A DNA stretch of 64,000 nucleotides from Eubacterium sp. MSJ-21 (GTDB taxonomy: Bacteria; Bacillota; Clostridia; Lachnospirales; Lachnospiraceae), in assembly GCF_018918185.1 (NCBI RefSeq), contig NZ_JAHLPZ010000007.1:1-64000 (forward strand), written 5' to 3'. Shown piece by piece: positions 15,616 through 24,589 of this stretch. A program made the position numbers and the translations under genes. The notes under the pieces are model-generated. The model was given only the letters and a program-made list of their open reading frames with translations. It did not search any database and had not been told where the DNA came from. The stretch's first letter is position 1. Each line of letters starts with the position of its first letter.

Positions 15616-18027
15616 ATGGACGAAAATAACACACAGCAGGGAGGCTTTCCGGATCCATCCGGAAATGTGAATCCGCAGCAGCCTGTACAACCGGATATGA
15701 CAGGATATTACGGACAGCAGCCTGGGCAGCCGGATATGACAGGATATTACGGACAGCAGCCGGTACAGCCTGGTGCGACAGGATATTATGGACAGCAGCC
15801 GGTACAGCCGGGCATGGCAGGATACTATGGACAGCAGCCGGTACAGTCGGGTACGACAGGATACTATGGACAGCAGCCGCAGGCAGGTGGAAAACCACCA
15901 AAGGTTAAGAAACCGAAGAAACCAATGACAAAGGGCAGATTAGCTACAATCATCGGAAGTGGTGTGGCGGTTGTTGCACTTGTTATATGTGGTGTCATCT
16001 TCCTTCCGAAGCTTTTCAAGTCGGATAAAGAAGTGGTTCTGGATGCATTGGCAGAGACATATGCCTCTTACACCAAGGAAGAAGCATTGAATGATCTGAT
16101 TGGCTACGATGATATATTGAATGCCTATAATGAAAAAGGTGGAACGAGCAACGGCAGCTTTTCAGTTGCAGTGGGAGAAGGAAATGATACCTGCAATGTA
16201 GGAGTTTCTGTTGATTCAGAAATAGATCAGAAGAACCAGGAGCTGTCAGGTACGATGGCTGTAACCATTGGCGACAGCGAACTGCTCAGTGGAAATGTAT
16301 ATGCAGACAGTGAGAAGATGTATGTTGCATTTCCTGAGGTATTTGATGGATATCTGTCATATCCAACGGATGATCCATTTGGTGCAATTGTGAATTCTCC
16401 ACTTGGAGATTCGCTTGGCTTAGATGCAGGAAGCATACCTCAAATCAATATGAATGTGTTCGCACAGAGTGCAGACAGTACAGGCGTTCAGAGCGAGTAT
16501 GTAGATGCGCTTGAGACAGTCTGGGATGCAGCACAGTTTGAGAAGCAGGGAAAGGCAAAGATTACGGTAAATGGTCAGAATGTCACAGCGAAGGAATATT
16601 ACGTGACATGGACCAAGGAGGATCTGCAGAAAGCATGTACTACAGCGCTTGATGGACTGACAGAGGCTGTGACAGAGTCAGAATCCGCACTTCAAAACAG
16701 TGGCATGAGTGCCGAAGAGTATAAGAGTTCCATGGAGCAGGTGAAGGCGATGGTTCCAAGTATCATCACCGGTGACCTGCAGGTAAAGGTATATGTGAAG
16801 GATAAGAAGGCTGTCAAGATAACATGCAAAGATTCCATCTCCCTCATGGGCATGGTTAAGATTGATTATGATTTCTGGACAGATTATGGAGATAATGATG
16901 TATCCGGTAACATAAGCTTTGATGTATCGGGCACAAAGGCCGGAATCAAGTATGAGGCACATGATATCAAGGGAAATACGAATGGTACTGTCACAGTATT
17001 CTATGGGGATACGGAATTCGATGTTGATATCAACAAAGTAATCACAGAAGCCGGAGATACGACTACATCGAAGACGACAATCTCCGCAACGGATTATTTC
17101 ACGATTGAGCTTGAGAAGAGCTTCAACAAGCAGGATAATTCTGTGAGCGGCGCTGCACGTGCGGATATCGTAGGCGCAGATGTCTATGAGATCAGCTACA
17201 CAGGCGGCTGGAAGGATATTAAGAAGGGAGTTGCATATACGCTTGCCGTAGATTCCTTCGAGGTGAAGGCGGCAGGAAAGACTGTATGCACCGGAACATT
17301 CAGCCAGACGCTGGATACATCTGCAATTACTGTTACACCGAAGGATGACAGTGCAGACGTGCTGGATATCGAGACCATGACGGAAGATGATCTGAACACA
17401 TTTACAGAGAAGAACGATGCCAAGATGCAGGCTTGGATAGAACGTCTGGAAAATGATGCGTCGGTGAGTGGATTTTTCAACATATTAGAAGGATTGTTCT
17501 CAGCAGAGCCGATCGTTGAGGATACAGAGGAAGAGTATCCGGAGGATGAGATCGCAACAGATGATGCACAGGAGAAGACTCTGGATGACGCTGTTGTATC
17601 TACCTATGATGACTCTGTGAAGTATAAGGTAAATGGAACGATTGATGGATTTGAGTTCAACTATGCGAGTGACTATACCGTCAGCTTTTCGACAGATGAA
17701 TATTCAACAATCGATTACGCACTTGACCAGAACGATGATCTGCAGTCAGCACTGGACGATTCGTTCTATTCTATGTCGAACATAGATAGCTATGATGTAC
17801 AGGAGTCAAATCTGAATCAGACGGCAACCGTCGATGGCAGAGAGGTTCTGTATAGTGTTGAGAAGTATGTTGCTTTTGAGATGAACTGCATGGATATGAC
17901 CGCAGTTGTAGAGATCGAGCCGGGCGTATATCTGGTTGAGACTGTCAGTATCTATCTGGATGACGACAGCTTCAGCGTGGAGCAGCTGCTGGAAGGACTT
18001 TCTACGAAGTATTTCACGAAGCAGTAG
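15616..18027 (+). CDS. membrane-anchored extracellular protein with Gln/Pro/Tyr-rich N-terminal repeats
   Basis: 803 residues from the ATG at 15616 (GGGAGGGG upstream). Residues about 21-85 are five 13-residue repeats of the type QQPVQPGMTGYYG. A Lys/Pro-rich stretch (PPKVKKPKKPMTKG) and one membrane segment (ATIIGSGVAVVALVICGVIF, about 113-132) follow. The remaining about 670 residues are outside the cell and acidic, with alternating beta-rich segments, resembling the 'zinc-ribbon or repeat plus TM plus large sensor/binding domain' proteins common in Lachnospiraceae. The cytoplasmic tail may self-associate. The function is unknown. Confidence 0.75.
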   Translation: MDENNTQQGGFPDPSGNVNPQQPVQPDMTGYYGQQPGQPDMTGYYGQQPVQPGATGYYGQQPVQPGMAGYYGQQPVQSGTTGYYGQQPQAGGKPPKVKKPKKPMTKGRLATIIGSGVAVVALVICGVIFLPKLFKSDKEVVLDALAETYASYTKEEALNDLIGYDDILNAYNEKGGTSNGSFSVAVGEGNDTCNVGVSVDSEIDQKNQELSGTMAVTIGDSELLSGNVYADSEKMYVAFPEVFDGYLSYPTDDPFGAIVNSPLGDSLGLDAGSIPQINMNVFAQSADSTGVQSEYVDALETVWDAAQFEKQGKAKITVNGQNVTAKEYYVTWTKEDLQKACTTALDGLTEAVTESESALQNSGMSAEEYKSSMEQVKAMVPSIITGDLQVKVYVKDKKAVKITCKDSISLMGMVKIDYDFWTDYGDNDVSGNISFDVSGTKAGIKYEAHDIKGNTNGTVTVFYGDTEFDVDINKVITEAGDTTTSKTTISATDYFTIELEKSFNKQDNSVSGAARADIVGADVYEISYTGGWKDIKKGVAYTLAVDSFEVKAAGKTVCTGTFSQTLDTSAITVTPKDDSADVLDIETMTEDDLNTFTEKNDAKMQAWIERLENDASVSGFFNILEGLFSAEPIVEDTEEEYPEDEIATDDAQEKTLDDAVVSTYDDSVKYKVNGTIDGFEFNYASDYTVSFSTDEYSTIDYALDQNDDLQSALDDSFYSMSNIDSYDVQESNLNQTATVDGREVLYSVEKYVAFEMNCMDMTAVVEIEPGVYLVETVSIYLDDDSFSVEQLLEGLSTKYFTKQ
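15676..15870 (+). repeat. five 39-bp coding tandem repeats
   Basis: Five consecutive 39-base units encode the 13-residue GYYG-containing repeats of the preceding gene. Units are close but not identical (synonymous and few amino-acid changes), so copy number could vary in frame. Confidence 0.85.
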
Positions 18028-18051
18028 AACTAATAAAATAGAGGAAAAATT

Positions 18052-18834
18052 ATGATTCGTTATTGTAAGATAAAACACTGCATCATCGGGTTTGATCGAC
18101 CGAAGATCTGTGTACCATTGGTCGGACGGACGGTGGATGAAATCATAGCGCAGGCGAATCAGATAAAACAGTCACAGAGAAGCTCTGCCATTGATATGGT
18201 GGAGCTTCGTGGCGATTATCTGGATATATTGTCTGATTATGAGCAGCTTGATGATCTGTTGAAAAAGGTGACAGAAGTTCTGGATGACAAGGTACTTTTG
18301 TTCACAATCCGCAGTGAAGCAGAAGGTGGAGAAAAGCTCGCATTTTCGTATCCGACGATTGCACAGATCAATCAGCATGTGATCGAAGGGCATCTGGCGG
18401 ATATGGTAGACATCGAATTGTTCTCTGGGGCAGAACAGGCAAAAAAACTAATCGCATTCGCAAAAGAAACGGATGTTAAGATCATTATGTCCAATCATGA
18501 TTTCAACACGACTCCAGATGCAACTACGATTGTGAACCGTTTGCGGAGCATGCAGGATCTTGGCGCGGATGTTGTGAAGATTGCGGTGATGCCGGAAAAC
18601 AAACTGCATGTGGTGAATTTGCTTGCTGCAACGGCTATGATGCAGGAAGCGTATGCAGAGGTACCGGTTGTCACGATGTCGATGGGGAAGATGGGGGCAG
18701 TCAGCCGGATCAGCGGTCAGGTGTTTGGCAGTGCAATCACATTTGCAAGTTTTGCGGAGGCATCGGCACCCGGACAGATTCCGGTTGACAAGATGGACGA
18801 AGCACTGACATTGGTTGAAAAATATTGTAACTAG
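18052..18834 (+). CDS. aroD: type I 3-dehydroquinate dehydratase
   Basis: 260 residues. VELRGDYL (about 44-51), IMSNHDFNTTPD with the catalytic His, and VVKIAVMPEN with the Schiff-base Lys mark a class I dehydroquinase. SMGKMGAVSRISGQVFGSAITF closes the barrel and is read in parts: MGKMGAVSRI and FGSAITF. It makes 3-dehydroshikimate in the shikimate pathway. It stands alone after the membrane protein gene and ends at a terminator at 18841. Confidence 0.96.
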   Translation: MIRYCKIKHCIIGFDRPKICVPLVGRTVDEIIAQANQIKQSQRSSAIDMVELRGDYLDILSDYEQLDDLLKKVTEVLDDKVLLFTIRSEAEGGEKLAFSYPTIAQINQHVIEGHLADMVDIELFSGAEQAKKLIAFAKETDVKIIMSNHDFNTTPDATTIVNRLRSMQDLGADVVKIAVMPENKLHVVNLLAATAMMQEAYAEVPVVTMSMGKMGAVSRISGQVFGSAITFASFAEASAPGQIPVDKMDEALTLVEKYCN

Positions 18835-18840
18835 AACAGA

Positions 18841-18880
18841 AAAAGCAGAAAGACAAGAGGGGTGTTTTTCTGCTTTTATT
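18841..18880 (+). terminator. intrinsic terminator of aroD
   Basis: AAAAGCAGAAA (18841-18851) pairs with TTTCTGCTTTT (18867-18877), with T-rich flanks. The LytTR gene cannot start here although an in-frame codon is available. Confidence 0.8.
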
Positions 18881-18912
18881 TACGAGGGGAGACTATATTG
18901 AAGGAGAGAAAG

Positions 18913-19713
18913 ATGGTTTTGTTTGTCTTGGGGGATAAACAAATCCTGAACAGAAGTCGTATGATCGTGAACCAGCTTTCGCTGGAATATTCCGTAAAAA
19001 TAGCAAGAAATTACAGTGCAGCATATCGAATTATCGTGGAACATCAGGTAGATGTTCTGGTGTGTGGACCATCGGAGGTTCAGTTTCACCAGAATATGGC
19101 AGATGCATATCGGTTTATGGAATCTGCGCGGAGACTAAAGCGATATGAAGAAACACCAATGATTCTGATATCAGATGTGGAAGATCCAAGCAGTTATTGT
19201 GATCAGAATCTGAGCTGTTATGATATTATTGACACATTGGCGATTGAACATCGACTGTGTGAAACGCTCGGTCTCGCATTGCGGGAGTCCCGGTGCAAGC
19301 ATGCACAGACTTGTGCGATGCCGCGACAGGATAAAATGGAGGCACGGATGCTGTATATTCAGAACCAGAATGTGTTATATCCGGTAAAATGTGCAGAAAT
19401 CAGTCATGTACAGACATTAAAGCGGGGTGTTGAGGTGAGTTTGCACAATGGTGTTAAATATGAGATGCATTATATTACCCTGCAGCAATTTCTGGAAGTT
19501 GCAGATGTGTGGTATTTGCAACAGTGTTCTCGAAGTGGGATTATCAATGCAAATTATGTACAAAGTATTGACTATACAAACCGAGTAATCACAATGCGAA
19601 ATTCTGAACAGGTGGCAATTGGATCTACGTACATGAAAACTTTGCATGCGCAATTTCCGAAAATCCAGGAAGTATGGATGCGCAAGCGGGAACGGCAGTT
19701 TATTTTGGATTGA
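18913..19713 (+). CDS. orphan LytTR regulator with degenerate receiver-like domain
   Basis: 266 residues from the ATG at 18913 (AAGGAGAG upstream); a TTG at 18898 with GAGGGGA is the alternative. Residues 1-125 have the rhythm of a receiver domain (VLFVLGD, VDVLVCGPSEV, PMILISDV) but lack the phospho-acceptor Asp (CGPSE in its place) and the conserved Lys. Residues about 145-260 form a LytTR DNA-binding domain (RMLYIQNQNVLYPVK, QCSRSGIINANYVQSI, GSTYMKTLHAQF). There is no kinase nearby. It probably binds DNA without phosphorylation control. Targets are unknown. Confidence 0.78.
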   Translation: MVLFVLGDKQILNRSRMIVNQLSLEYSVKIARNYSAAYRIIVEHQVDVLVCGPSEVQFHQNMADAYRFMESARRLKRYEETPMILISDVEDPSSYCDQNLSCYDIIDTLAIEHRLCETLGLALRESRCKHAQTCAMPRQDKMEARMLYIQNQNVLYPVKCAEISHVQTLKRGVEVSLHNGVKYEMHYITLQQFLEVADVWYLQQCSRSGIINANYVQSIDYTNRVITMRNSEQVAIGSTYMKTLHAQFPKIQEVWMRKRERQFILD

Positions 19714-19734
19714 GAAAGATACAGGAAATGACTG

Positions 19735-19778
19735 AAAAATAAAACACCGGACATATGAGAATCTCATTGTCCGGTGTA
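19735..19778 (-). terminator. terminator of the Gfo/Idh gene
   Basis: ACACCGGACA and TGTCCGGTGT (19743-19777) form a 10-bp stem. Read on the minus strand it is followed by TTTTATTTTT, so it ends the minus-strand oxidoreductase. It also closes the plus-strand LytTR gene without a T-run. Confidence 0.8.
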
Positions 19779-19804
19779 TGTGTATGGGAAACAGCTTAAA
19801 AGGA

Positions 19805-20785
19805 TTATTCCATCGGATATTTAATCTGCCATGTGTTTCGCAGAGAGTCACAGATCTGCATGATGCGGAGTGTCTCTGCATGCGGCATCTCCGGACACTC
19901 AGTCTGACCAACGATGATGGCATCTCTGGCGGCAATAAATTCAAATTCATAACCGGTTGTCTGCTTGTCCGGTTTTTTCGTTTCAAGCACAAGCTTGTGA
20001 TCGGTATTATAGATGCGGAATGTCTCCGGACAGTTGATGTTGTCAATCTCGATATATCCGCGGTCACCATAGATTTTTGCATTGTTGTCAGGCTGGTACA
20101 TCATTGTGACAAATGCGTTTGCACATCTGCCACCTTTGTATGAAATCTGCAGTGCTTCCTGTGCATCCACGCCTGTGTCGAGTTTTGCACAGGTAGAACC
20201 GATCATTGGTGGTTCACTGCCGTAAACCATGGAGATAAGGTTGAGTGGATATACACCAAGATCGAGTAATGCACCGCCGGCAAGCTCCGGCTTGGTCAGG
20301 CGTTCTTCTTTCAGAAGAGAATAGCCAAGAGAGCAGGTGATATTATTGACACGTCCGATCGCACCCTTTTGGATGTACTCTGCCATCAGACGGTACATCG
20401 GCATGAAACGGATCCACATTGCTTCGCCACAGAACAGATTTTTCTCTCTGGCAAGCTTTAAGACGTCTTCGGTAGTAGCTGCATTATAAGAAAATGCTTT
20501 CTCTACCAGAACCGGTTTCCCGGCATTTAAGCAAAGCTTTGCATGTTCTGCGTGATGAGAATGCGGTGTTGCGATATAGATGAGCTCTACATCCGGATCC
20601 GCAGCCAATTCCTCATAAGAACCATAATATTTTGTAACGCCGTGTTCTTTGGCAAAGGTCTCTGCTTTTTCTATATCGCGGGAAGCAATTGCGTATGCTT
20701 CGAATGCATCTAAATCTCTGAGAGTATCTGCAATAACACCGGCAATCTTCCCGGCACCCATAATTCCAACTTTAAAATTAATCAT
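19805..20785 (-). CDS. Gfo/Idh/MocA family NAD(P)-dependent oxidoreductase
   Basis: 326 residues from the ATG at 20785, which has AAGGAG six bases upstream on the minus strand; an in-frame ATG seven codons earlier is not supported. The N-terminal Rossmann motif GIMGAGKIAG is followed by IATPHSHHAEH and EKAFSYN, in which the usual EKP is EKA. LGYSLLKEERLTKPELAGGALLDLGVYP is the typical C-terminal domain pattern, seen as GGALLDLGVYPLNL. It is a sugar or inositol dehydrogenase-like enzyme of unknown substrate. It is divergent from ileS. Confidence 0.9.
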   Translation of the reverse strand: MINFKVGIMGAGKIAGVIADTLRDLDAFEAYAIASRDIEKAETFAKEHGVTKYYGSYEELAADPDVELIYIATPHSHHAEHAKLCLNAGKPVLVEKAFSYNAATTEDVLKLAREKNLFCGEAMWIRFMPMYRLMAEYIQKGAIGRVNNITCSLGYSLLKEERLTKPELAGGALLDLGVYPLNLISMVYGSEPPMIGSTCAKLDTGVDAQEALQISYKGGRCANAFVTMMYQPDNNAKIYGDRGYIEIDNINCPETFRIYNTDHKLVLETKKPDKQTTGYEFEFIAARDAIIVGQTECPEMPHAETLRIMQICDSLRNTWQIKYPME

Positions 20786-20947
20786 ATGAAACTCCTTCCG
20801 TATCATGTAATGACATATGCTTAAAACATAGCATGATAATCATTTAATTATTATAGCAAAAGAAACATCATATGTCATTTCCTTTTTACAAAAATGGAGA
20901 TGCATGTTTTTTCGGATATTCATAGAAAAATATATTTATAACTGACA

Positions 20948-21022
20948 GAAGTGACATAGTATAACTGTAGGAAGTGACATGGTAGGGATTTATTGACATT
21001 TCCTTGGGTTATGCGTTATACT
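20948..21022 (+). promoter_or_regulatory. ileS promoter with upstream direct repeat
   Basis: TTGACA (20993-20998) and TATACT (21017-21022), 18 bases apart, form a strong sigma-A promoter. Just upstream GAAGTGACAT occurs twice about 22 bases apart (near 20948 and 20970). The repeat could be an operator or tandem -35 copies. No T-box (no AGGGTGGNACCGCG, no terminator) was seen in the about 95-base leader. Confidence 0.6.
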
Positions 21023-21122
21023 GAAAACTTGGATAGGTCTGTGAATCAGTCGAAAATCTATTTTTATGACAGATACAGATATGCATGAAAATCAAACATA
21101 ATAAGAAAGGAAATATAGAAGT

Positions 21123-24100
21123 ATGTACGAAAAGGTTTCTACAAAGCTGGACTTCACCAGCCGGGAAGAAAAAGTACTCAAGTTCTGGAAAGAGAACGAG
21201 ATCTTCGAGAAGAGTATCGAAGAGAAAAAGGACCTGCCGACCTATACATTTTATGACGGCCCTCCAACGGCAAACGGCAAGCCGCATATCGGCCATGTGC
21301 TGACACGTGTGATCAAGGATATGATTCCGCGATATCAGACAATGAAGGGACATAAGATTATCCGTAAGGCCGGATGGGACACACACGGTCTTCCGGTTGA
21401 GCTCGAGATCGAGAAAGAGCTTGGTATCGATGGCAAGGAGCAGATTGAGGCGTATGGCTTAGATCCGTTTATCCGCAAATGCAAAGAGTCCGTATGGAAA
21501 TACAAAGGTATGTGGGAAGAATTCTCCAACAAGGTAGGATTCTGGGCAGATATGGATAATCCGTATGTCACATATCACAATACATTTATCGAGTCCGAAT
21601 GGTGGGCATTGAAGAAGATCTGGGACGACGGACTTCTCTACAAGGGATTCAAGATCGTACCTTATTGTCCACGTTGTGGAACACCGCTTTCGTCACATGA
21701 GGTAGCACAGGGGTATAAGACAGTCAAGGAACGTTCCGCTGTGGTACGTTTCAAGGTGATCGGTGAGGATGCGTATTTCCTTGCATGGACGACAACACCT
21801 TGGACACTTCCAAGTAATGTGGCACTCTGTGTGAATCCGGATGAGAACTACTGCAAGGTAAAGGCAGCAGACGGCTATACTTACTACATGGCAGAGGCTC
21901 TGCTTGACAAGGTACTTGGCGGCATGGCAGAGAAGCTTGTCAAGGAAGAGAAGATTGCAGAGGGAACACCTGCATATGAAATCCTCGAGACCTATAAGGG
22001 TAAGGAATTAGAGGGCAAGGAATACGAGCCGCTTTTTGAGTGCACAAAGGAGTATGTTGCAAAGCTTCCACAGAAAGGACATTACATTACATGCGATTCC
22101 TATGTAACGATGTCCGACGGTACCGGTATCGTTCATATCGCACCGGCATTTGGTGAGGACGATGCAAACGTCGGAAGAAAATACGACCTTCCATTCGTAC
22201 AGTTTGTCGATGGCAAGGGTGATATGACAAAGGAAACACCTTATGCAGGACTGTTTGTAAAGGATGCAGATAAGCCGGTACTGGTTGATCTGGAGAAGGC
22301 AGGACTTCTGTTCGACGCTCCGAAGTTCGAGCATGAGTATCCACACTGTTGGAGATGCGACACACCGCTTATCTACTATGCGAGAGATACATGGTTCATC
22401 AAGATGTCCGCAGTGAAGGACAGACTGGTGAAGAATAATAACACTGTAAACTGGATTCCGGAAGGTATCGGTAAGGGACGTTTCGGCGCATGGCTGGAAA
22501 ATGTTCAGGACTGGGGTCTGTCCCGTAACCGTTACTGGGGAACTCCGCTGAATATCTGGGAGTGCTCATGTGGCAAGCGCCACGCGATCGGTTCGATCGA
22601 GGAACTCAAATCCATGAGCAAGAACTGCCCGGATGATATCGAGCTGCACCGTCCATACATTGATGCGGTAACAATTACATGTCCGGATTGTGGCGGCGAG
22701 ATGAAGCGTGTGCCGGAGGTTATCGACTGCTGGTTTGACTCCGGTGCGATGCCATTTGCACAGTGGCATTATCCGTTTGAGAATCAGGATATCTTCGAGG
22801 ACAACTTCCCGGCTGACTTCATCAGTGAGGCAGTTGACCAGACAAGAGGATGGTTCTATTCTCTGATGGCGATCTCCACATTGCTGTTTGACAAGGCACC
22901 TTACAAGAATGTAATCGTGCTTGGCCACGTACAGGATAAGGACGGACAGAAGATGAGTAAGTCCAAGGGGAACGCGGTTGATCCGATGGATGCCCTGAAC
23001 AAATACGGCGCAGATGCGATTCGCTGGTACTTCTACAGCAACTCCGCACCTTGGCTTCCAAACCGCTTCCATGAGGATGCAGTAGTTGAAGGCCAGAGAA
23101 AGTTCATGGGTACACTCTGGAACACTTACGCATTCTATGTGCTGTATGCAAATATTGATGAGTTTGATCCAACGAAGTATACATTGGAGTATGACAAGCT
23201 TTCCGTGATGGACAAGTGGCTGTTGTCAAAGCTTAATTCTATGGTGAAGTCCGTAGATGATAACCTGGGCAACTACCGTATTCCGGAGGCAACTAAGGCA
23301 CTCGCAGAGTTTGTCGATGATATGAGTAACTGGTATGTCAGACGTTGCCGTGAGCGTTACTGGGCAAAGGATATGCCACAGGATAAGATCAACGCATACA
23401 TGACACTTTATACGGCACTTGTGACACTCTGCAAGACCGCAGCACCGATGATTCCGTTTTTGACAGAGGATATCTACCAGAACTTAGTTCGCACGGTAGA
23501 TAAGAATGCACCGGAATCCATCCATCTGTGTGACTTCCCAGAGGTGAACGAGTCCATGATCGATCCGGAGCTTGAAGCAAGCATGGATGAAGTACTGAAG
23601 GTCGTTGTATTTGGACGTGCCGCAAGAAATACTGCGAACATCAAGTCCCGTCAGCCGATTGCAAATATGTACATCAAGGCTGCCAAGGCACTGGATGATT
23701 ATTTCGTAGATATCCTGCGTGACGAGCTGAATGTGAAGAATGTAGAGTTCAAGGAAGACCTGTCTGCATTTACCGCATACTCGTTCAAGCCACAGCTTCG
23801 TACCGTCGGACCAAAGTATGGCAAGCATCTGAACGCAATCAAGGAATACCTTGCAAATGTTGATGGCAACAAAGCGATGAGCGAGCTCAAGGCAGACGGT
23901 GTGATCAAATTCACAGCAGATGACACAGAGATTTCACTTGCTGAGGAAGATCTGCTGATCGATGTAGCGAAGATGGAAGGCTATGTGACAGAGGGCGATA
24001 ACTATGTAACAGTTGTTATCGACACAACCCTGACACCGGAGCTGATAGAGGAAGGCTATGTGCGTGAGGTGATCTCTAAGATCCAGACGATGCGTAAGGA

Positions 24101-24302
24101 TTCTGACTTCCAGGTAACAGACCGCATCAAGGTCTATGTAACCGGCAATGCGAAGATCGCAGACGTGATGGAGAAGAACGCAGACGAGATCAAGCGTGTC
24201 GTACTTGCCGATGCATTTGTGATGGATGCAGCCTGTGACAACTCAAAAGAGTGGAACATCAACGGCGAGAAGGTTACGATCGGCGTGGAAGTAAGTAAAT
24301 AA
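21123..24302 (+). CDS. ileS: isoleucyl-tRNA synthetase, type-2-like
   Basis: 1059 residues. The HIGH motif appears in PPTANGKPHIGH, KMSKS in DGQKMSKSKGNAVDP, and GWDTHGLPVELEIEKELG is the pattern of the eukaryote-like IleS2 class rather than the common bacterial IleS1. The editing domain and an anticodon-binding domain (YVRRCRERYW) follow. The zinc tail of IleS1 is absent. IleS2 enzymes are often less sensitive to mupirocin, a property of the class that is not shown here. It charges tRNA-Ile in the cytoplasm. It is monocistronic by position. Confidence 0.95.
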   Translation: MYEKVSTKLDFTSREEKVLKFWKENEIFEKSIEEKKDLPTYTFYDGPPTANGKPHIGHVLTRVIKDMIPRYQTMKGHKIIRKAGWDTHGLPVELEIEKELGIDGKEQIEAYGLDPFIRKCKESVWKYKGMWEEFSNKVGFWADMDNPYVTYHNTFIESEWWALKKIWDDGLLYKGFKIVPYCPRCGTPLSSHEVAQGYKTVKERSAVVRFKVIGEDAYFLAWTTTPWTLPSNVALCVNPDENYCKVKAADGYTYYMAEALLDKVLGGMAEKLVKEEKIAEGTPAYEILETYKGKELEGKEYEPLFECTKEYVAKLPQKGHYITCDSYVTMSDGTGIVHIAPAFGEDDANVGRKYDLPFVQFVDGKGDMTKETPYAGLFVKDADKPVLVDLEKAGLLFDAPKFEHEYPHCWRCDTPLIYYARDTWFIKMSAVKDRLVKNNNTVNWIPEGIGKGRFGAWLENVQDWGLSRNRYWGTPLNIWECSCGKRHAIGSIEELKSMSKNCPDDIELHRPYIDAVTITCPDCGGEMKRVPEVIDCWFDSGAMPFAQWHYPFENQDIFEDNFPADFISEAVDQTRGWFYSLMAISTLLFDKAPYKNVIVLGHVQDKDGQKMSKSKGNAVDPMDALNKYGADAIRWYFYSNSAPWLPNRFHEDAVVEGQRKFMGTLWNTYAFYVLYANIDEFDPTKYTLEYDKLSVMDKWLLSKLNSMVKSVDDNLGNYRIPEATKALAEFVDDMSNWYVRRCRERYWAKDMPQDKINAYMTLYTALVTLCKTAAPMIPFLTEDIYQNLVRTVDKNAPESIHLCDFPEVNESMIDPELEASMDEVLKVVVFGRAARNTANIKSRQPIANMYIKAAKALDDYFVDILRDELNVKNVEFKEDLSAFTAYSFKPQLRTVGPKYGKHLNAIKEYLANVDGNKAMSELKADGVIKFTADDTEISLAEEDLLIDVAKMEGYVTEGDNYVTVVIDTTLTPELIEEGYVREVISKIQTMRKDSDFQVTDRIKVYVTGNAKIADVMEKNADEIKRVVLADAFVMDAACDNSKEWNINGEKVTIGVEVSK

Positions 24303-24314
24303 TAAGTAAAGTTC

Positions 24315-24338
24315 TGCAAATCAAACAGAGGATTTGCA
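24315..24338 (+). other. hairpin after ileS
   Basis: TGCAAATC (24315-24322) pairs with GATTTGCA (24331-24338). A T-run occurs only about 20 bases later, so termination is uncertain. Confidence 0.4.
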
Positions 24339-24408
24339 AGCAAATTGTATAAAATTTTTTGTTAATTCACACATTCATGGGCAGATGTAACGAAAAATAC
24401 ATTTTTCA

Positions 24409-24526
24409 TTGTATCGTGTAATTATGTCTGCTACACTGAATGTGATGAAATGGAGGCAGAAATGCTTCGCATAACATGTCTCAATATAGATATATGACTG
24501 CAATGGGGTGGGACAGGAGACATGTT
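24409..24526 (+). promoter_or_regulatory. glgP: glgP promoter and leader hairpin
   Basis: TTGTAT (24409-24414) and TACACT (24432-24437) are 17 bases apart with a TG just before the -10. In the leader, AACATGTCTC (24473-24482) pairs with GAGACATGTT (24517-24526), a 10-bp stem around a long loop. It may stabilise the mRNA. No known riboswitch was recognised. Confidence 0.5.
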
Positions 24527-24589
24527 ACGTAAGATAAGTGTGGGCATTTTCGGATGCACATACGCACATAAACAAGGAGGATTAATTCT

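Noticed and set aside
15497-15901. 134-codon minus-strand repeat ORF
   Set aside because: Its repeats are just the reverse reading of the 39-bp coding repeats.
18862-18912. Longer start of the LytTR gene
   Set aside because: The extra codons lie in the aroD terminator; the ATG at 18913 and the TTG at 18898 have proper ribosome sites.
21023-21122. T-box leader of ileS
   Set aside because: No AGGGTGGNACCGCG, no terminator/antiterminator and only about 95 bases of leader.
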